In this document: positions 10,001 to 17,459 of the stretch, piece after piece | How positions within the stretch are numbered: position 1 is the stretch's first letter | Layout: each line of letters opens with the position of its first letter | Origin: Polyangiaceae bacterium | GTDB lineage: Bacteria; Myxococcota_A; Polyangia; Polyangiales; Polyangiaceae | Length of the DNA: 64,000 nt | Direction of reading: 5' to 3' | NCBI GenBank assembly: GCA_025353725.1 | Contig: JANXOF010000023.1 | Location: forward strand, 186,001 to 250,000 | Made by a program: the position numbers and the translations under genes | Notes under the pieces: model-generated | What the model saw: the letters and a program-made list of their open reading frames with translations, nothing else | Told to the model about the DNA's origin: nothing | Database searches by the model: none

Positions 10001-10182
10001 CGCTGCTGCTCACACTGCTCGCGGTTCCCGTCTTTTACAGCCTGATTGACGACGTGCGCGACATGGCGGCGAAGCTTCGAAGCAAGCGCGCGCGCGTCGA
10101 CCTCGGAGAAGGCGAGCTCGAGGCTGCGATCGCGGGCTCCGCGATGGGCGTGTCGGGTCATGAGGCGCCGGCGGCGGAGTGA
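7015..10182 (+). CDS. RND-family inner-membrane efflux pump (HAE1-like)
   Basis: A 1055-residue proton-driven multidrug transporter of the AcrB/MexB type. It has 12 predicted membrane helices: TM1 at residues 10-28, two large periplasmic loops, and the TM4 segment GIVIDDAIVVLENI containing the paired Asp residues of the proton relay. Later motifs include GGIPGRFLKSFGYTMAF and LLVLFGVVKKNSILQVDH, both typical of the family. Length is normal. An AGAGG Shine-Dalgarno sequence lies 6 nt before ATG 7015, and the gap from the adaptor is 54 nt. The final GAGTGA overlaps the GTG start of the TetR gene. Confidence 0.95.
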   Translation: MQWLAQICVRRPVFASVLILAILVLGIVGYTRLGVDQFPNVDIPIVVVTTRLEGASPAEVELDVTDKIEGAVNTISGIDELTSVSSEGVSQVIMSFKLDKDIESATNDVRDKINRATQDLPKGVDPPVVTKVDPGASPVLLVGLRAKDKSKSIRDVTEVADKTVRRQLETISGVGKVTVLGGRERQINVSINPVALRAEGLTPVDLLRTLQAQNLMTPGGSLETGPRSVTLKIEGRVSSVEAVSRLAIRSIDGRILRIGDVAKVTDGQKEVESLARYDGDDAVVLSIVKQGGTNTIAVVDGILKRLASVRASLPADMDLVIIRDNSQTIRTSVHAVTEHLIIGSFLAALVVLIFLANARSTIIAAVAIPVSVIGTFGLMYVQGYTLNVITLLALALAVGIVIDDAIVVLENIVRFIDEKKIKPFPASVLATKEIGLAVMATTLSLMAVFIPVAFIGGIPGRFLKSFGYTMAFAVGVSLVVSFSLTPMMAARLLRERRESFLTRAVDAFYKPVERVYMTMLRFALSRRWVIVVLCGVTLGSCIPLAKSLPSSFLPEDDKAKFQVTLRAPEGTSSEETLLIAERIAVDLRSLPGVGHILITVAEDDQRTRNYAQVYVDLVDPGMRKLSQFQVMDLARKEVLAKLPPGMRVNVAEVPDFAVGANLQNVQIVMSGSDFSLLEKYANEITTGLKEAKLGVDVDTTNLPGRPEVKVTIDRDRAADLGVNVADVANTLQMLVAGVKGSTYPEGGEEYDIRIRAEQQFRIDTSSLSSMSVPSMKVGSVPLASVVSWHTGSAPSRINRYGRERQITLLANAAPGVGENKVTDYIDAKFKELKPPPGYRLQVTGRSKSQAETGAGFLLAMGMAFVFMYLILAAQFESWLYPMIILVSLPLTVPFAFLSLKLFGQSLNMFSMLGLLVLFGVVKKNSILQVDHTNHLRALGMGRLESLLEANRDRLRPILMTTLAFVAGMAPLIVSKGIGSGFNRATASIVIGGQTLSLLLTLLAVPVFYSLIDDVRDMAAKLRSKRARVDLGEGELEAAIAGSAMGVSGHEAPAAE

Positions 10183-10799
10183 ATCACGAAGGCCCTCGGA
10201 AGGTGGCACGTAGCCCCGCGAACCGAGTCGTTCGCGGGATGCGTGTAGTCTGCGGCGTGCTCGAGGCGGCACGCGAGGAGCTGGCGCGCATCGGCTATCG
10301 CGGTTTGCGCATCGAGGACGTCGCAAGTCTCGCAGGCGTCAACAAGACGACGATCTACCGTCGATGGCCGACGAAGTCCGAACTGGTGCACGACACGTTA
10401 CGGACGATGCTCGACGCCGAAACGCCCGCACCGGATACGGGCTCGCTTCGAGGCGACACGCTACTCATTGCGCAAGGCGCGCTCGATTTCCTGGCTTCCG
10501 CGGATGGTCAAGTGCTCGTCCGAATGCTTATCAGCGAGGGCACGGAGCCTGACCTTCGTCGCATTCTCGACGTGCTCCGCGACGAAAAACGATGCGGTTT
10601 TCGTGCCGTTTTCGAGCGCGCCGCGGAACGCGGTGAAATACGCAGCGGCGTCTCGGTCGACCTCGTTCTCTCGACCCTCTTCGGCTGCCTCCTCGACCGC
10701 GTCTTCGGCCACGGCGCCGCCCCGAGCTCCATCGACCTCGACGCCCTCGTCGACTTAGTGCTCTACGGCATCACCCCGCGCACCTCGCAAACTACTTAG
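10179..10799 (+). CDS. TetR-family transcriptional regulator of the efflux operon
   Basis: A 206-residue repressor-like protein. The N-terminal helix-turn-helix is typical of TetR: a helix ending near GYRGLRIEDVASLAG is followed by VNKTTIYRRWPTKSELV. The C-terminal two thirds are the helical ligand-binding and dimer domain. The GTG start overlaps the pump stop by 4 nt (GTGA), so it is translated with the pump. The twin palindromes at 4416-4479 are the obvious target, giving autorepression of the whole operon; this is inferred from position. Confidence 0.9.
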   Translation: MNHEGPRKVARSPANRVVRGMRVVCGVLEAAREELARIGYRGLRIEDVASLAGVNKTTIYRRWPTKSELVHDTLRTMLDAETPAPDTGSLRGDTLLIAQGALDFLASADGQVLVRMLISEGTEPDLRRILDVLRDEKRCGFRAVFERAAERGEIRSGVSVDLVLSTLFGCLLDRVFGHGAAPSSIDLDALVDLVLYGITPRTSQTT

Positions 10800-10914
10800 C
10801 GGCCCGTGAGCAACGAAGAGAGCGAATCGGTCTGGAGCTGCGAACGACTCCACAAGCAGGGGCTGGACGCCCTCCGCTGGATCTGCCTTGACCACTCAGG
10901 CTAAGCTAAAGGCG

Positions 10915-11103
10915 ATGGAACGCATCGTTCACGTACACGAGTCTCCCGAGGCGGCCGAGCGCGCGACGCGGCGTGCCTATCGGGCGATGCCTGCGAACGA
11001 GCGCGTCACCCTCACGGTGGCGCTCCAACGTAGTTACTATGCGCAACAGCATGACGCTCCTGGACGACTTCCGCGAATTCTTGCAGTGCTTGAACGCACA
11101 TAG
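10915..11103 (+). CDS. Small protein of a nucleotidyltransferase-linked pair
   Basis: A 62-residue protein beginning MERIVHVHESPEAAE. This pattern resembles small helical proteins that often sit just upstream of, and overlap, a nucleotidyltransferase gene in bacterial two-gene modules of toxin-antitoxin type. Here the 3' end overlaps, in another frame, a 28-codon remnant of exactly such a nucleotidyltransferase (11051-11137). It is probably the intact first gene of a broken module. Family assignment is from memory of the pattern and moderate; the product may be non-functional alone. ATG 10915 is preferred over the upstream TTG. Confidence 0.55.
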   Translation: MERIVHVHESPEAAERATRRAYRAMPANERVTLTVALQRSYYAQQHDAPGRLPRILAVLERT

Positions 11104-11137
11104 CGTTCAGTACCTTGTTGTAGCGGTCACGCAGTGA
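11051..11137 (+). pseudogene. 5' remnant of a nucleotidyltransferase gene
   Basis: An ATG at 11051 opens 28 codons, MTLLDDFREFLQCLNAHSVQ then YLVVAVTQ and a TGA. This matches the start of small nucleotidyltransferases (FRxFLxxLNxxxVxYLVVGG...), but the nucleotide-binding GG is lost and the frame ends at once. It overlaps the 3' end of the 10915 gene, as the intact pairs do. The gene is cut off at about 11130, a few bases before a truncated HEPN gene on the opposite strand. Confidence 0.65.
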
Positions 11138-11141
11138 GCGT

Positions 11142-11417
11142 TCACGGGAGCCTGGCAAAGAGCTTTGCAATGTCGGCATTAAAGCGACCCGTTCGCACGA
11201 AGTCGCGCTGGAGCAACCTGTCGACGCCGCCGTGCGTGCGTGGCTCTGCGCTTTCGGACAGTAGCACCGCGCGGGCGTAGTGAAACGCGGCGTAATACGC
11301 GCGACTTATTGAGTCGGCCGTCAGGCCAGCGGCAAGCAAAAGTGCCGCCGCGCGACGCGATTCTTCGGCGCGTGCAACCTCCGCCGCGACGTTCTTTCGT
11401 TGATTGTCGTCCGTCAC
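11142..11417 (-). pseudogene. Truncated HEPN-domain gene (toxin-like)
   Basis: From GTG 11417 the frame gives 91 residues with the HEPN signature ISRAYYAAFHYARAVLL and the following EPRTHGGVDRLLQRDFVRTGR. HEPN proteins of this group usually continue for another 30-50 residues; here the frame stops at FARLP, so the C terminus is missing. HEPN proteins are typically RNase toxins paired with nucleotidyltransferase antitoxins. The GTG overlaps the stop of the upstream nucleotidyltransferase fragment by GTGA, so the original coupling is preserved although both genes are truncated. Confidence 0.7.
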
Positions 11418-11560
11418 AGCGCTACGCCTTCGCGGTCGATGTCCAGGAGGAGGCGACGCTCTCGCGCGCGAAGCTCCGACGCTTGCGCGGTCGAGTAGAC
11501 CAAGGGCGAAAGGCCCACCCATTCACCGTGCAACTCCACGTCGTAGATTAGCAAAGCGGA
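11414..11560 (-). pseudogene. 3' remnant of a nucleotidyltransferase (MNT) gene
   Basis: Reading the minus strand in frame to the TGA at 11414 gives LLIYDVELHGEWVGLSPLVY, then a helix and LLLDIDREGVAL. This is the usual C-terminal end of a small MNT-type nucleotidyltransferase that precedes a HEPN gene. No start codon or catalytic GSxxxGxxxxxSDxD region remains: the fragment begins directly after the stop of the Ogt-AlkA gene (11565). It is the antitoxin half of the broken HEPN module. Confidence 0.65.
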
Positions 11561-11564
11561 GCGC

Positions 11565-12734
11565 TCAGCGTTTGAGCGTCTTTGCCTCGTCGGCGGCGCG
11601 CCAGAGATACCAACTCGCGACCGAACGATATGGACGAAAGGCGTCGCCCAGCGCCATCAACGCTTTCGCCGAGGGCTTATTGACGCCGAAGACGCGCGCA
11701 TATCCGGTTTGAACACCGAAGTCGTCTGTCGGCCAGACATCGAGACGCCGGAGTCGAAAGAGAAGGAGCATCTCGACCGTCCAACGGCCTATGCCGCGCA
11801 CGGTGACGAGCCGCTCGACGATGGCGTCGTCCGTCATGCGGCGCAGGAGAGCAAGCGGGGGGACCGTCCCATCAAGACTGCGCCTCGCGAGGTCGCGGAG
11901 CGCACGTAGCTTGTTCGCGGAGAGTCCTGCGCCGCGAAGGCCATCGTCGGTGATGTGGTCCATCGCGGCGGCATGGACGCTTTCGTCTGGAAAGAGAGCC
12001 ACCACGCGCCCGTGAATCGTCGCGGCGGCTTTGCCATTAAGCTGCTGGAAAACGATCGACCGGGTGAGCGCCGCGAACGTTTCGACCGGCTTCATGAACG
12101 AAAGCGCCGGTGGGCCTACGTGTGCCACCCAGCTCGCCATGGCACGGCTCGACGACGCGAGATGGCCAACGGCCGCCTCGAGCGTTCGCGCATTCGCGAG
12201 AACGATGCGCCGTTTCGGCGTGAGGTCGGCTCCCTCAGCGACAAGCATCGCGCGTTTCGCCTCCACCCCGCCGGGGGCCGAAAAGCCACCGATTCGCTTG
12301 TTTTGGCCGAGCACCCGATGGCACGGGACAAGAATCGGAAACGGATTTTTGCCGAGGGCCGTACCCACCGCGCGTGAGGCCTTCGGAGCGCCAAGGGTCG
12401 ACGCGAGTTCGCCGTACGAGCGAGTCTCGCCCGAGGGAATCGCGCGTGTTGCATCATACACTTTTATGGCAAACGCGGTCAGGCCGGCCGTCGCGAGCGA
12501 CACGTCCGAAAAGTCCTGAGAATCTCCGTCAAGGTGTCGGCGCAAGCGTCCAATCAACCGCCGCACGAACGGAGGCGGGGCCGTCTCAGCGAGCTCCGGG
12601 CAACACTCCAACGCACGCAGCCGCGTCTCGGCCGCAGTCCTTGACGGGAGCACGACCGCTTGGATCGCGGCTTTTTCCCATGCAATCGCGGACGCACCAA
12701 GGGCAGTTGGGAAGAAGCAAAATCCAGCGCTCAC
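11565..12734 (-). CDS. Fused O6-alkylguanine methyltransferase and 3-methyladenine glycosylase
   Basis: A 389-residue cytoplasmic repair protein that combines two alkylation-repair activities. Residues 1-175 are an Ogt/Ada-C domain with the acceptor cysteine in PCHRV (Cys138), the SYGELA helix and the family Asn/Gly segment GKNPFPIL. Residues 185-389 are an AlkA-like HhH-GPD glycosylase, with FQQLNGKAA, the helix-hairpin-helix TVRGIGRWT (about 311-319) and the catalytic Asp in WPTDDFG (337/338). Suicidal removal of O6-alkyl groups and base excision of N-alkylpurines would thus be in one chain. The GTG start lies 1 nt after the stop of the lipoprotein gene at 12736, so the two are probably co-transcribed. 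Confidence 0.88.
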   Translation of the reverse strand: MSAGFCFFPTALGASAIAWEKAAIQAVVLPSRTAAETRLRALECCPELAETAPPPFVRRLIGRLRRHLDGDSQDFSDVSLATAGLTAFAIKVYDATRAIPSGETRSYGELASTLGAPKASRAVGTALGKNPFPILVPCHRVLGQNKRIGGFSAPGGVEAKRAMLVAEGADLTPKRRIVLANARTLEAAVGHLASSSRAMASWVAHVGPPALSFMKPVETFAALTRSIVFQQLNGKAAATIHGRVVALFPDESVHAAAMDHITDDGLRGAGLSANKLRALRDLARRSLDGTVPPLALLRRMTDDAIVERLVTVRGIGRWTVEMLLLFRLRRLDVWPTDDFGVQTGYARVFGVNKPSAKALMALGDAFRPYRSVASWYLWRAADEAKTLKR

Positions 12735-12735
12735 G

Positions 12736-13266
12736 TCAGGGGCCGACGTTGACTTGGAAGCTCATCTCGCGTGACCAAAGGTTGTCGCGCACGAGGAGGA
12801 AGCGCTTCCCCGCGGACAGTGGCGCCGCAAGTTCCGCGAGTGCGGTGCCGTCGGGCTGCTTTACGGCCGTTGTTTTCGCTAGCACCTGGAACGCCTCGTC
12901 GACCACAAGCACGCGCGGGGCGCCGGGGAAACCTCCCGAAACCGTCACGGTTTGCGCGGCTTGCTGGTCGGTCGTAGCCCGCGTTGCGGCGGGAACGATT
13001 TCGACCGCGAGGTACGGGAGCGTGTGAGACGCCGAGGCGTCGCTCGGAGCGTAGTGGACCGTCTTTGTCGAGCCGACCGCGACAGCACCCTTGAGCACCA
13101 TCGCGCCGCGAAGGCTCGTGACCTCCGCTTCAGAGAGCTCTGCGCCGTGGTCGAAGTCGGCGCGATTCTCGCCCGACGAACACCCTGAAAGCACGCAAAA
13201 ACCAGCTACGGCGAGGCCTCCAAGGCCGAGAGTCAGCGTCCTCGAGTCGGAAAAGCGGGTCGTCAT
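12736..13266 (-). CDS. Exported lipoprotein, unknown function
   Basis: A 176-residue lipoprotein with a signal peptide and the lipobox VLSGC. The mature part is mostly predicted beta strand (segments TKTVHYAP, LPYLAVEIVPA, VTVSGGFPGAPRVLVVD) and has no catalytic motif that I recognise. It lies immediately upstream of the DNA-repair fusion with a 1-nt gap, which suggests one transcript, though no functional link is evident. Confidence 0.7.
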   Translation of the reverse strand: MTTRFSDSRTLTLGLGGLAVAGFCVLSGCSSGENRADFDHGAELSEAEVTSLRGAMVLKGAVAVGSTKTVHYAPSDASASHTLPYLAVEIVPAATRATTDQQAAQTVTVSGGFPGAPRVLVVDEAFQVLAKTTAVKQPDGTALAELAAPLSAGKRFLLVRDNLWSREMSFQVNVGP

Positions 13267-13375
13267 ACGCGGAGCCTAGCGCTGCCGTGTCGTTGTGCAA
13301 CCCACATGCTCGCCGAGCGAGTCCCAGCCTACGCCTGATTCAAGGGCGCAGCTGGGCTCGCGAGCGACGTCGTCG

Positions 13376-14209
13376 TTACTTCGAGACGACGAACTCCGCG
13401 TTACCTGTGCAGGGAATGTCGATTTCGCGCGTGTCCGCGCGGCTCCCAATACCGATGATGTGGGGACCACAAAACACCGTAAAGCTGCGCGCTCCCTGAC
13501 CTAAAAGGCGCTTTCTATCAAAGTAGACATCCCGCGAGCGAGCGTCGCCGGAGATGGTGAGGCGTCCAAACTTTCCTGACGTATGAATGGCGGGTTGCAC
13601 CTCGCGCGGCGTGGGCTCACGCGCCGCCAAGCTCGTGGGACTTGAAGAGCTCGATTCGCCGACGGCGACATCCACGGCGGGCGGCGTTGTCGCCTGCGAA
13701 GCCGCGACCTTGGCGGAAGGCACGGCAGCCGACGGCCCACGATTCGCGAACACCAACGCGCCGACGGCACCAAGCATCGCGAACGCCGCAGCGGTCACGC
13801 CGAGCGCCCTTTGATGGGCCAGCGCTTTGCCGGAACGTCGACTCGGTGACGTGACGTCATTCCAAGACGCAGACGACGCTTCGGCTTGGAGGTCGGAGGC
13901 GAGGGCAACCGAGCTCGGCTCGACGGTGATCGTCACGTCGGCGCCGAGAGAGGCAGCGTGGGGAAAGAAGTTGGCGTCGGAAAGCGAGAGCACGGATCGA
14001 CGCCCCACGGCGAGCAGTTCGCCTACCGCGAGCTGTGACGGCGGGCGGCCCTCGCGATCGAACACAATCCACGGCGTTGAGGGTTCACGTAGGAACACGC
14101 GCACATCGCTGTCGATGCGTCGTCGATCCGGGATGGACAAGATCGAAGATCCTGAAGGCACGTCGACTCCCGCGCTTTGTGCGGCGTTCGGCATCGAAGA
14201 ATCACCCAT
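13376..14209 (-). CDS. Single-pass membrane protein partner of the Ser/Thr kinase
   Basis: A 277-residue protein. Residues 1-90 are cytoplasmic and contain segments (FLREPSTPWIVFDREGRPP, LLAVGRRSVLSLSD) that could be a small beta domain. One membrane helix spans about residues 133-152 (GVTAAAFAMLGAVGALVF). A Ser/Pro-rich linker leads to a C-terminal beta domain (FGRLTISGDARSRDVYFD ... FTVFCGPHIIGIG) that resembles PEGA-type surface domains. It follows the Pkn-type kinase on the same strand with a 39-nt gap and may be a substrate or signalling partner. Function is inferred only from context. Confidence 0.65.
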   Translation of the reverse strand: MGDSSMPNAAQSAGVDVPSGSSILSIPDRRRIDSDVRVFLREPSTPWIVFDREGRPPSQLAVGELLAVGRRSVLSLSDANFFPHAASLGADVTITVEPSSVALASDLQAEASSASWNDVTSPSRRSGKALAHQRALGVTAAAFAMLGAVGALVFANRGPSAAVPSAKVAASQATTPPAVDVAVGESSSSSPTSLAAREPTPREVQPAIHTSGKFGRLTISGDARSRDVYFDRKRLLGQGARSFTVFCGPHIIGIGSRADTREIDIPCTGNAEFVVSK

Positions 14210-14248
14210 GGTCCTGGGTGATGCAAACGCCGAGCCCGACCGACCCGG

Positions 14249-15811
14249 TTACGGGGCTGGGTCGACGGCGGGCACGGGGAAGACCGGTAGAGGCAAGTCT
14301 TCGGGGTCGGCGCCCTTTGGAGGTGTTACGCCTTCACCGGTCTCGACGGGCCTCGAAGCGGGAGAAGCCTCGGGGGCGCCGGTCGGCGCTGACGGACCCG
14401 GAACCTTCGAGTGTTTCAGGAGTGAGCTGGAGTCGGGAGGCGCATTCGGGCCCGGGAGGAGAGGCGTTGGCGACCCCTCCTCGCCGATGGTCGCCTTCGC
14501 GGGAACCGAAGGCACTGCGGACGCCCCTGTTCGAGCCTTCGCGCCGCTCACGACGGCACGACGAAGCGTCGGCTTGGGAGCGACGTGCGCGCGACTCGAA
14601 GGCGTGCGCGCCGGCGCATCCGGCGGTACCGTAGACGTGCTGGCGGCAGTCGAAGGCGATTCTTCCGCCACCGCCACCGCCACCGCCGGAGCTGCGAGGG
14701 GCGCTTTTTGAACCGGAAGCACCGCCGACGCGATAGTTGCACTTTGCACAAGTTCGCGTGGTTCGGGGTTCTCGGCGAGACGCGGGTAGACCAAGCCTGT
14801 CGCGAGCGCACACGCGGCCACGCCGACGGCGCCTGCGACGAAGAGCCCCGTGCGACGCGGTCGGCCCTGCATCTGCTGGAGCAAGCCGCCGGTCATCGCA
14901 GGGCCCGTCGGCCGCGAGAGACTTGCCGATTCTTCGTCTTCATGGCCGAGGAGCGCGCGAAGCTCGGTGCGGAGCTCGCGTGCGGACGCGTAGCGATCTT
15001 CAGGGCGCTTGCGCATGGCCTTGAGGCAAATCTTCTCGAGGCGCGAATCAACACGCGGGTTCAGAAGCCGCGGACGCGTCGGCTCGTCATTGACGTGCAT
15101 GAACGCCGTGCCGAATGCCGTCGACGAGTCAAACGGGACCTTGCCCGTCATGAGGTGGAACAGTAACACCCCCATCGCGTAGAGGTCGCTCCGAGCGTCG
15201 AGGGTGTCACCTCTCGCTTGCTCGGGAGACATGTACTCGGGCGTCCCGACCACGAGCCCTTTGGCCGTTACGCTTGGGGCTCGCGCGCCGCCTTGGAGGA
15301 GCTTCGCGACGCCGAAATCGCAGACTTTGACGATGTCGTGGGTTCGCCCCTCATCATCTTGGCCCTCGATGACCATGATGTTCTCAGGCTTCAAATCTCG
15401 GTGAATCACGCCGATGTCGTGGGCGACCGCGAGGGCGGCGAGCGCCTGACAGGCGATGTCGACAATACGCGTCACGGGAAGCGGACCATCCTCATCAATG
15501 ATCTGAGCGAGGGTCTTTCCGTCGACGTATTCCATCGCAATGTAGAGCAGTCCGTCGTGCTCCTCGCCGAAGTCCACGACGCGCATCGAGCTCGGGTGAT
15601 CGACGCGCGATGCGGCCTGCGCTTCGCGAAGGAACCGCGCGGCGAACATGGGTTCGCCCGCAAGCTGACGGTGGAGCACCTTGATGGCGAGCGTCGTGCC
15701 CAGCGTGACCTGTCGCGCTTTGTAAACCGCCCCCATCGCCCCTTGACCAACGAGCGATTCGATCTCGTATTTCCCTGCGATCGTGCGACCGATGAGCGCC
15801 TCCTGCTTCAT
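14249..15811 (-). CDS. Membrane-anchored Ser/Thr protein kinase (Pkn type)
   Basis: A 520-residue eukaryotic-like kinase. The catalytic domain covers residues 1-290, with the Gly loop VGQGAMGAVY, the ATP-binding Lys44, the catalytic loop HRDLKPEN (Asp139), DFG at 165-167 and the activation-segment end GTPEYMSPEQ. All key residues are present, so it should be active. A single membrane helix lies at about 322-345, followed by a Pro/Ala/Ser-rich outer region with no recognised sensor domain. Such kinases are abundant in myxobacteria and regulate development and metabolism. It lies upstream of the 13376-14209 membrane protein. Confidence 0.95.
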   Translation of the reverse strand: MKQEALIGRTIAGKYEIESLVGQGAMGAVYKARQVTLGTTLAIKVLHRQLAGEPMFAARFLREAQAASRVDHPSSMRVVDFGEEHDGLLYIAMEYVDGKTLAQIIDEDGPLPVTRIVDIACQALAALAVAHDIGVIHRDLKPENIMVIEGQDDEGRTHDIVKVCDFGVAKLLQGGARAPSVTAKGLVVGTPEYMSPEQARGDTLDARSDLYAMGVLLFHLMTGKVPFDSSTAFGTAFMHVNDEPTRPRLLNPRVDSRLEKICLKAMRKRPEDRYASARELRTELRALLGHEDEESASLSRPTGPAMTGGLLQQMQGRPRRTGLFVAGAVGVAACALATGLVYPRLAENPEPRELVQSATIASAVLPVQKAPLAAPAVAVAVAEESPSTAASTSTVPPDAPARTPSSRAHVAPKPTLRRAVVSGAKARTGASAVPSVPAKATIGEEGSPTPLLPGPNAPPDSSSLLKHSKVPGPSAPTGAPEASPASRPVETGEGVTPPKGADPEDLPLPVFPVPAVDPAP

Positions 15812-15874
15812 GAAGCGAGACGGTAGCCGACCAGAGCGTGCGAGGCCACCTTACGGCGTACTAGAGTTCGCATC

Positions 15875-16738
15875 ATGAACGCATTTCTTGGCACGGGGCT
15901 ACTTGGGTCGGGGTTTGTCCGCGCCATGCGGAGGCGCGGCGAGGAGGTTCGCGTGTGGAACCGGACGCACGCCAAGGCCGTGGCGCTCGAGGCGGTCGGA
16001 GCACGCGCTTTCGCAGACCCCGCGGAGGCCGCGCGAGGCGCGAAACGCATTCACGTGGTCCTGTCGGACGATGCCGCCGTGGACGAGGTGCTCGAGCGAG
16101 CTCGTCCAGGGTTTGCCGCGGACGCCGTCGTTATCGACCACACCACGACGTCACCAACGGGTACCGCCGCGCGGGCCAAAAGGTGGGAAGCGCGAGGGGT
16201 TCCCTTCCTTCATGCCCCTGTATTCATGGGTCCTCAAAATGCGTTGGAGTCCACGGGCATCGTCCTGGTCTCGGGCGATAAGAAGCGCGTGGAATCCGTG
16301 CGGCCGGCGCTCGCGTCGATGACCGGTGCGGTCCACTACTTGGGGGAACGGCCAGAGCATGCCGCGGCGTTCAAGCTCGTTGGCAACTTGTTCCTGATGG
16401 TGATGACCTCCGGCATCGTCGACATGTTCGCCCTTGCGAAGGCCACGGGCATTTCATCCGCGGAGGCGTCGACTCTCTTTGACATGTTCAACCCGGGGTT
16501 GACGCTCGGCGCGCGGGCGAAGCGCATGACCGAAGCCAATTTTTCGGAGCCCTCCTGGGAGCTCTCGATGGCCCGCAAAGATGCGCGACTGATGACCGAG
16601 GAGGCCGCGCGGGCGGACGTGGCGCTCACCGTATTGCCGTCGATCGCCGCACGAATGGACGCGCTTATCAAAGGAGGTCACGGCGGCGACGATTGGACGG
16701 TGTTTGCCAAGGACGCCCTGTCGACGCAGGCGAAATGA
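15875..16738 (+). CDS. Beta-hydroxyacid dehydrogenase-like NAD(P)-dependent oxidoreductase
   Basis: A 287-residue member of the 3-hydroxyisobutyrate/6-phosphogluconate dehydrogenase family. The Rossmann motif GTGLLGSG is at residues 6-13. The substrate-binding segment VIDHTTTSPTG follows, and the catalytic Lys lies in AAFKLVGN. The all-helical dimer domain occupies the second half. It may reduce or oxidise short beta-hydroxy acids or aldehydes; the substrate is unknown. It is divergent from the kinase gene and is followed by the ECF sigma gene with a 42-nt gap. Confidence 0.85.
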   Translation: MNAFLGTGLLGSGFVRAMRRRGEEVRVWNRTHAKAVALEAVGARAFADPAEAARGAKRIHVVLSDDAAVDEVLERARPGFAADAVVIDHTTTSPTGTAARAKRWEARGVPFLHAPVFMGPQNALESTGIVLVSGDKKRVESVRPALASMTGAVHYLGERPEHAAAFKLVGNLFLMVMTSGIVDMFALAKATGISSAEASTLFDMFNPGLTLGARAKRMTEANFSEPSWELSMARKDARLMTEEAARADVALTVLPSIAARMDALIKGGHGGDDWTVFAKDALSTQAK

Positions 16739-16780
16739 GTAGAGACGGAAGCCATCGTCTCGCGTGATAGTAGACCTCGC

Positions 16781-17395
16781 GTGAGCCTCCCCGAACCTCC
16801 CGACGAAGCGCTGGTCGTCCGCTTTCAACGCGGCGACCGTGCGGCTTTCGCTACCCTCGTGCGGCGGCACCAGCGCGGGCTGTATAACTTCGCCCTCCGC
16901 ACGCTTCGTGAGAGAACCGCGGCCGAGGATGTCGTGCAGGACGCCTTCATCCGCATCGCCCACGCCGCTCTCGATTTCAAGCCCGAGGCAAAGTTTTCGA
17001 CGTGGGCTTACACGATTGTGCGGAATCTTTGCATTGACCAAATCCGCAAAAATTCGTACCGGAGGCACCCATCGCTCGACCACGGGCGTCGCGGCGACGA
17101 GGGCGAGGGGCCCACGCTCGGCGAGCGAACCAAAGACCCACGCGGTCTGTCGGATATCGAGAGAACGGTGGACGGCGAGCGGATGAAGGCGCGAATCATT
17201 GAAGCTATCGAGGGGTTACCTGAGGAGCAACGCGAAGTTTACTTGATGCGCGAGATCTCGAATCTCCAGTTCCAAGAGATCGCTGAGATTACCGGCGTGC
17301 CTGAAAACACCGTAAAGAGTCGCATGCGGTACGCCCTCGAGCGTCTTCAACTGGCGCTTAAAGAGTTTGAGGAACACGCCAAAGCGCTTGTGTAG
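16781..17395 (+). CDS. ECF-type RNA polymerase sigma factor
   Basis: A 204-residue sigma-70 family protein. Region 2 (residues 10-90) has AEDVVQDAFIRIAHAA and the -10 recognition part FSTWAYTIVRNLCIDQIRK. Region 4 (about 140-195) has LPEEQREVYLMREISNLQFQ and the helix-turn-helix GVPENTVKSRM. No anti-sigma gene is adjacent. GTG 16781 is the start. A partly deleted copy of this gene lies at 23611-23702 and keeps both the region 2 segment and the sequence around the stop codon. Confidence 0.92.
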   Translation: MSLPEPPDEALVVRFQRGDRAAFATLVRRHQRGLYNFALRTLRERTAAEDVVQDAFIRIAHAALDFKPEAKFSTWAYTIVRNLCIDQIRKNSYRRHPSLDHGRRGDEGEGPTLGERTKDPRGLSDIERTVDGERMKARIIEAIEGLPEEQREVYLMREISNLQFQEIAEITGVPENTVKSRMRYALERLQLALKEFEEHAKALV

Positions 17396-17459
17396 CGCGA
17401 AGGGTGCCAGAGCGCGCAAAAGGCCAACAAGTCAGAGCCAGCCGCGCGCGGCAATCCAC

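Noticed and set aside
10806-10904. A 32-codon GTG frame between the TetR gene and the 10915 gene
   Set aside because: It is short, without Shine-Dalgarno, family or conserved context; probably non-coding.
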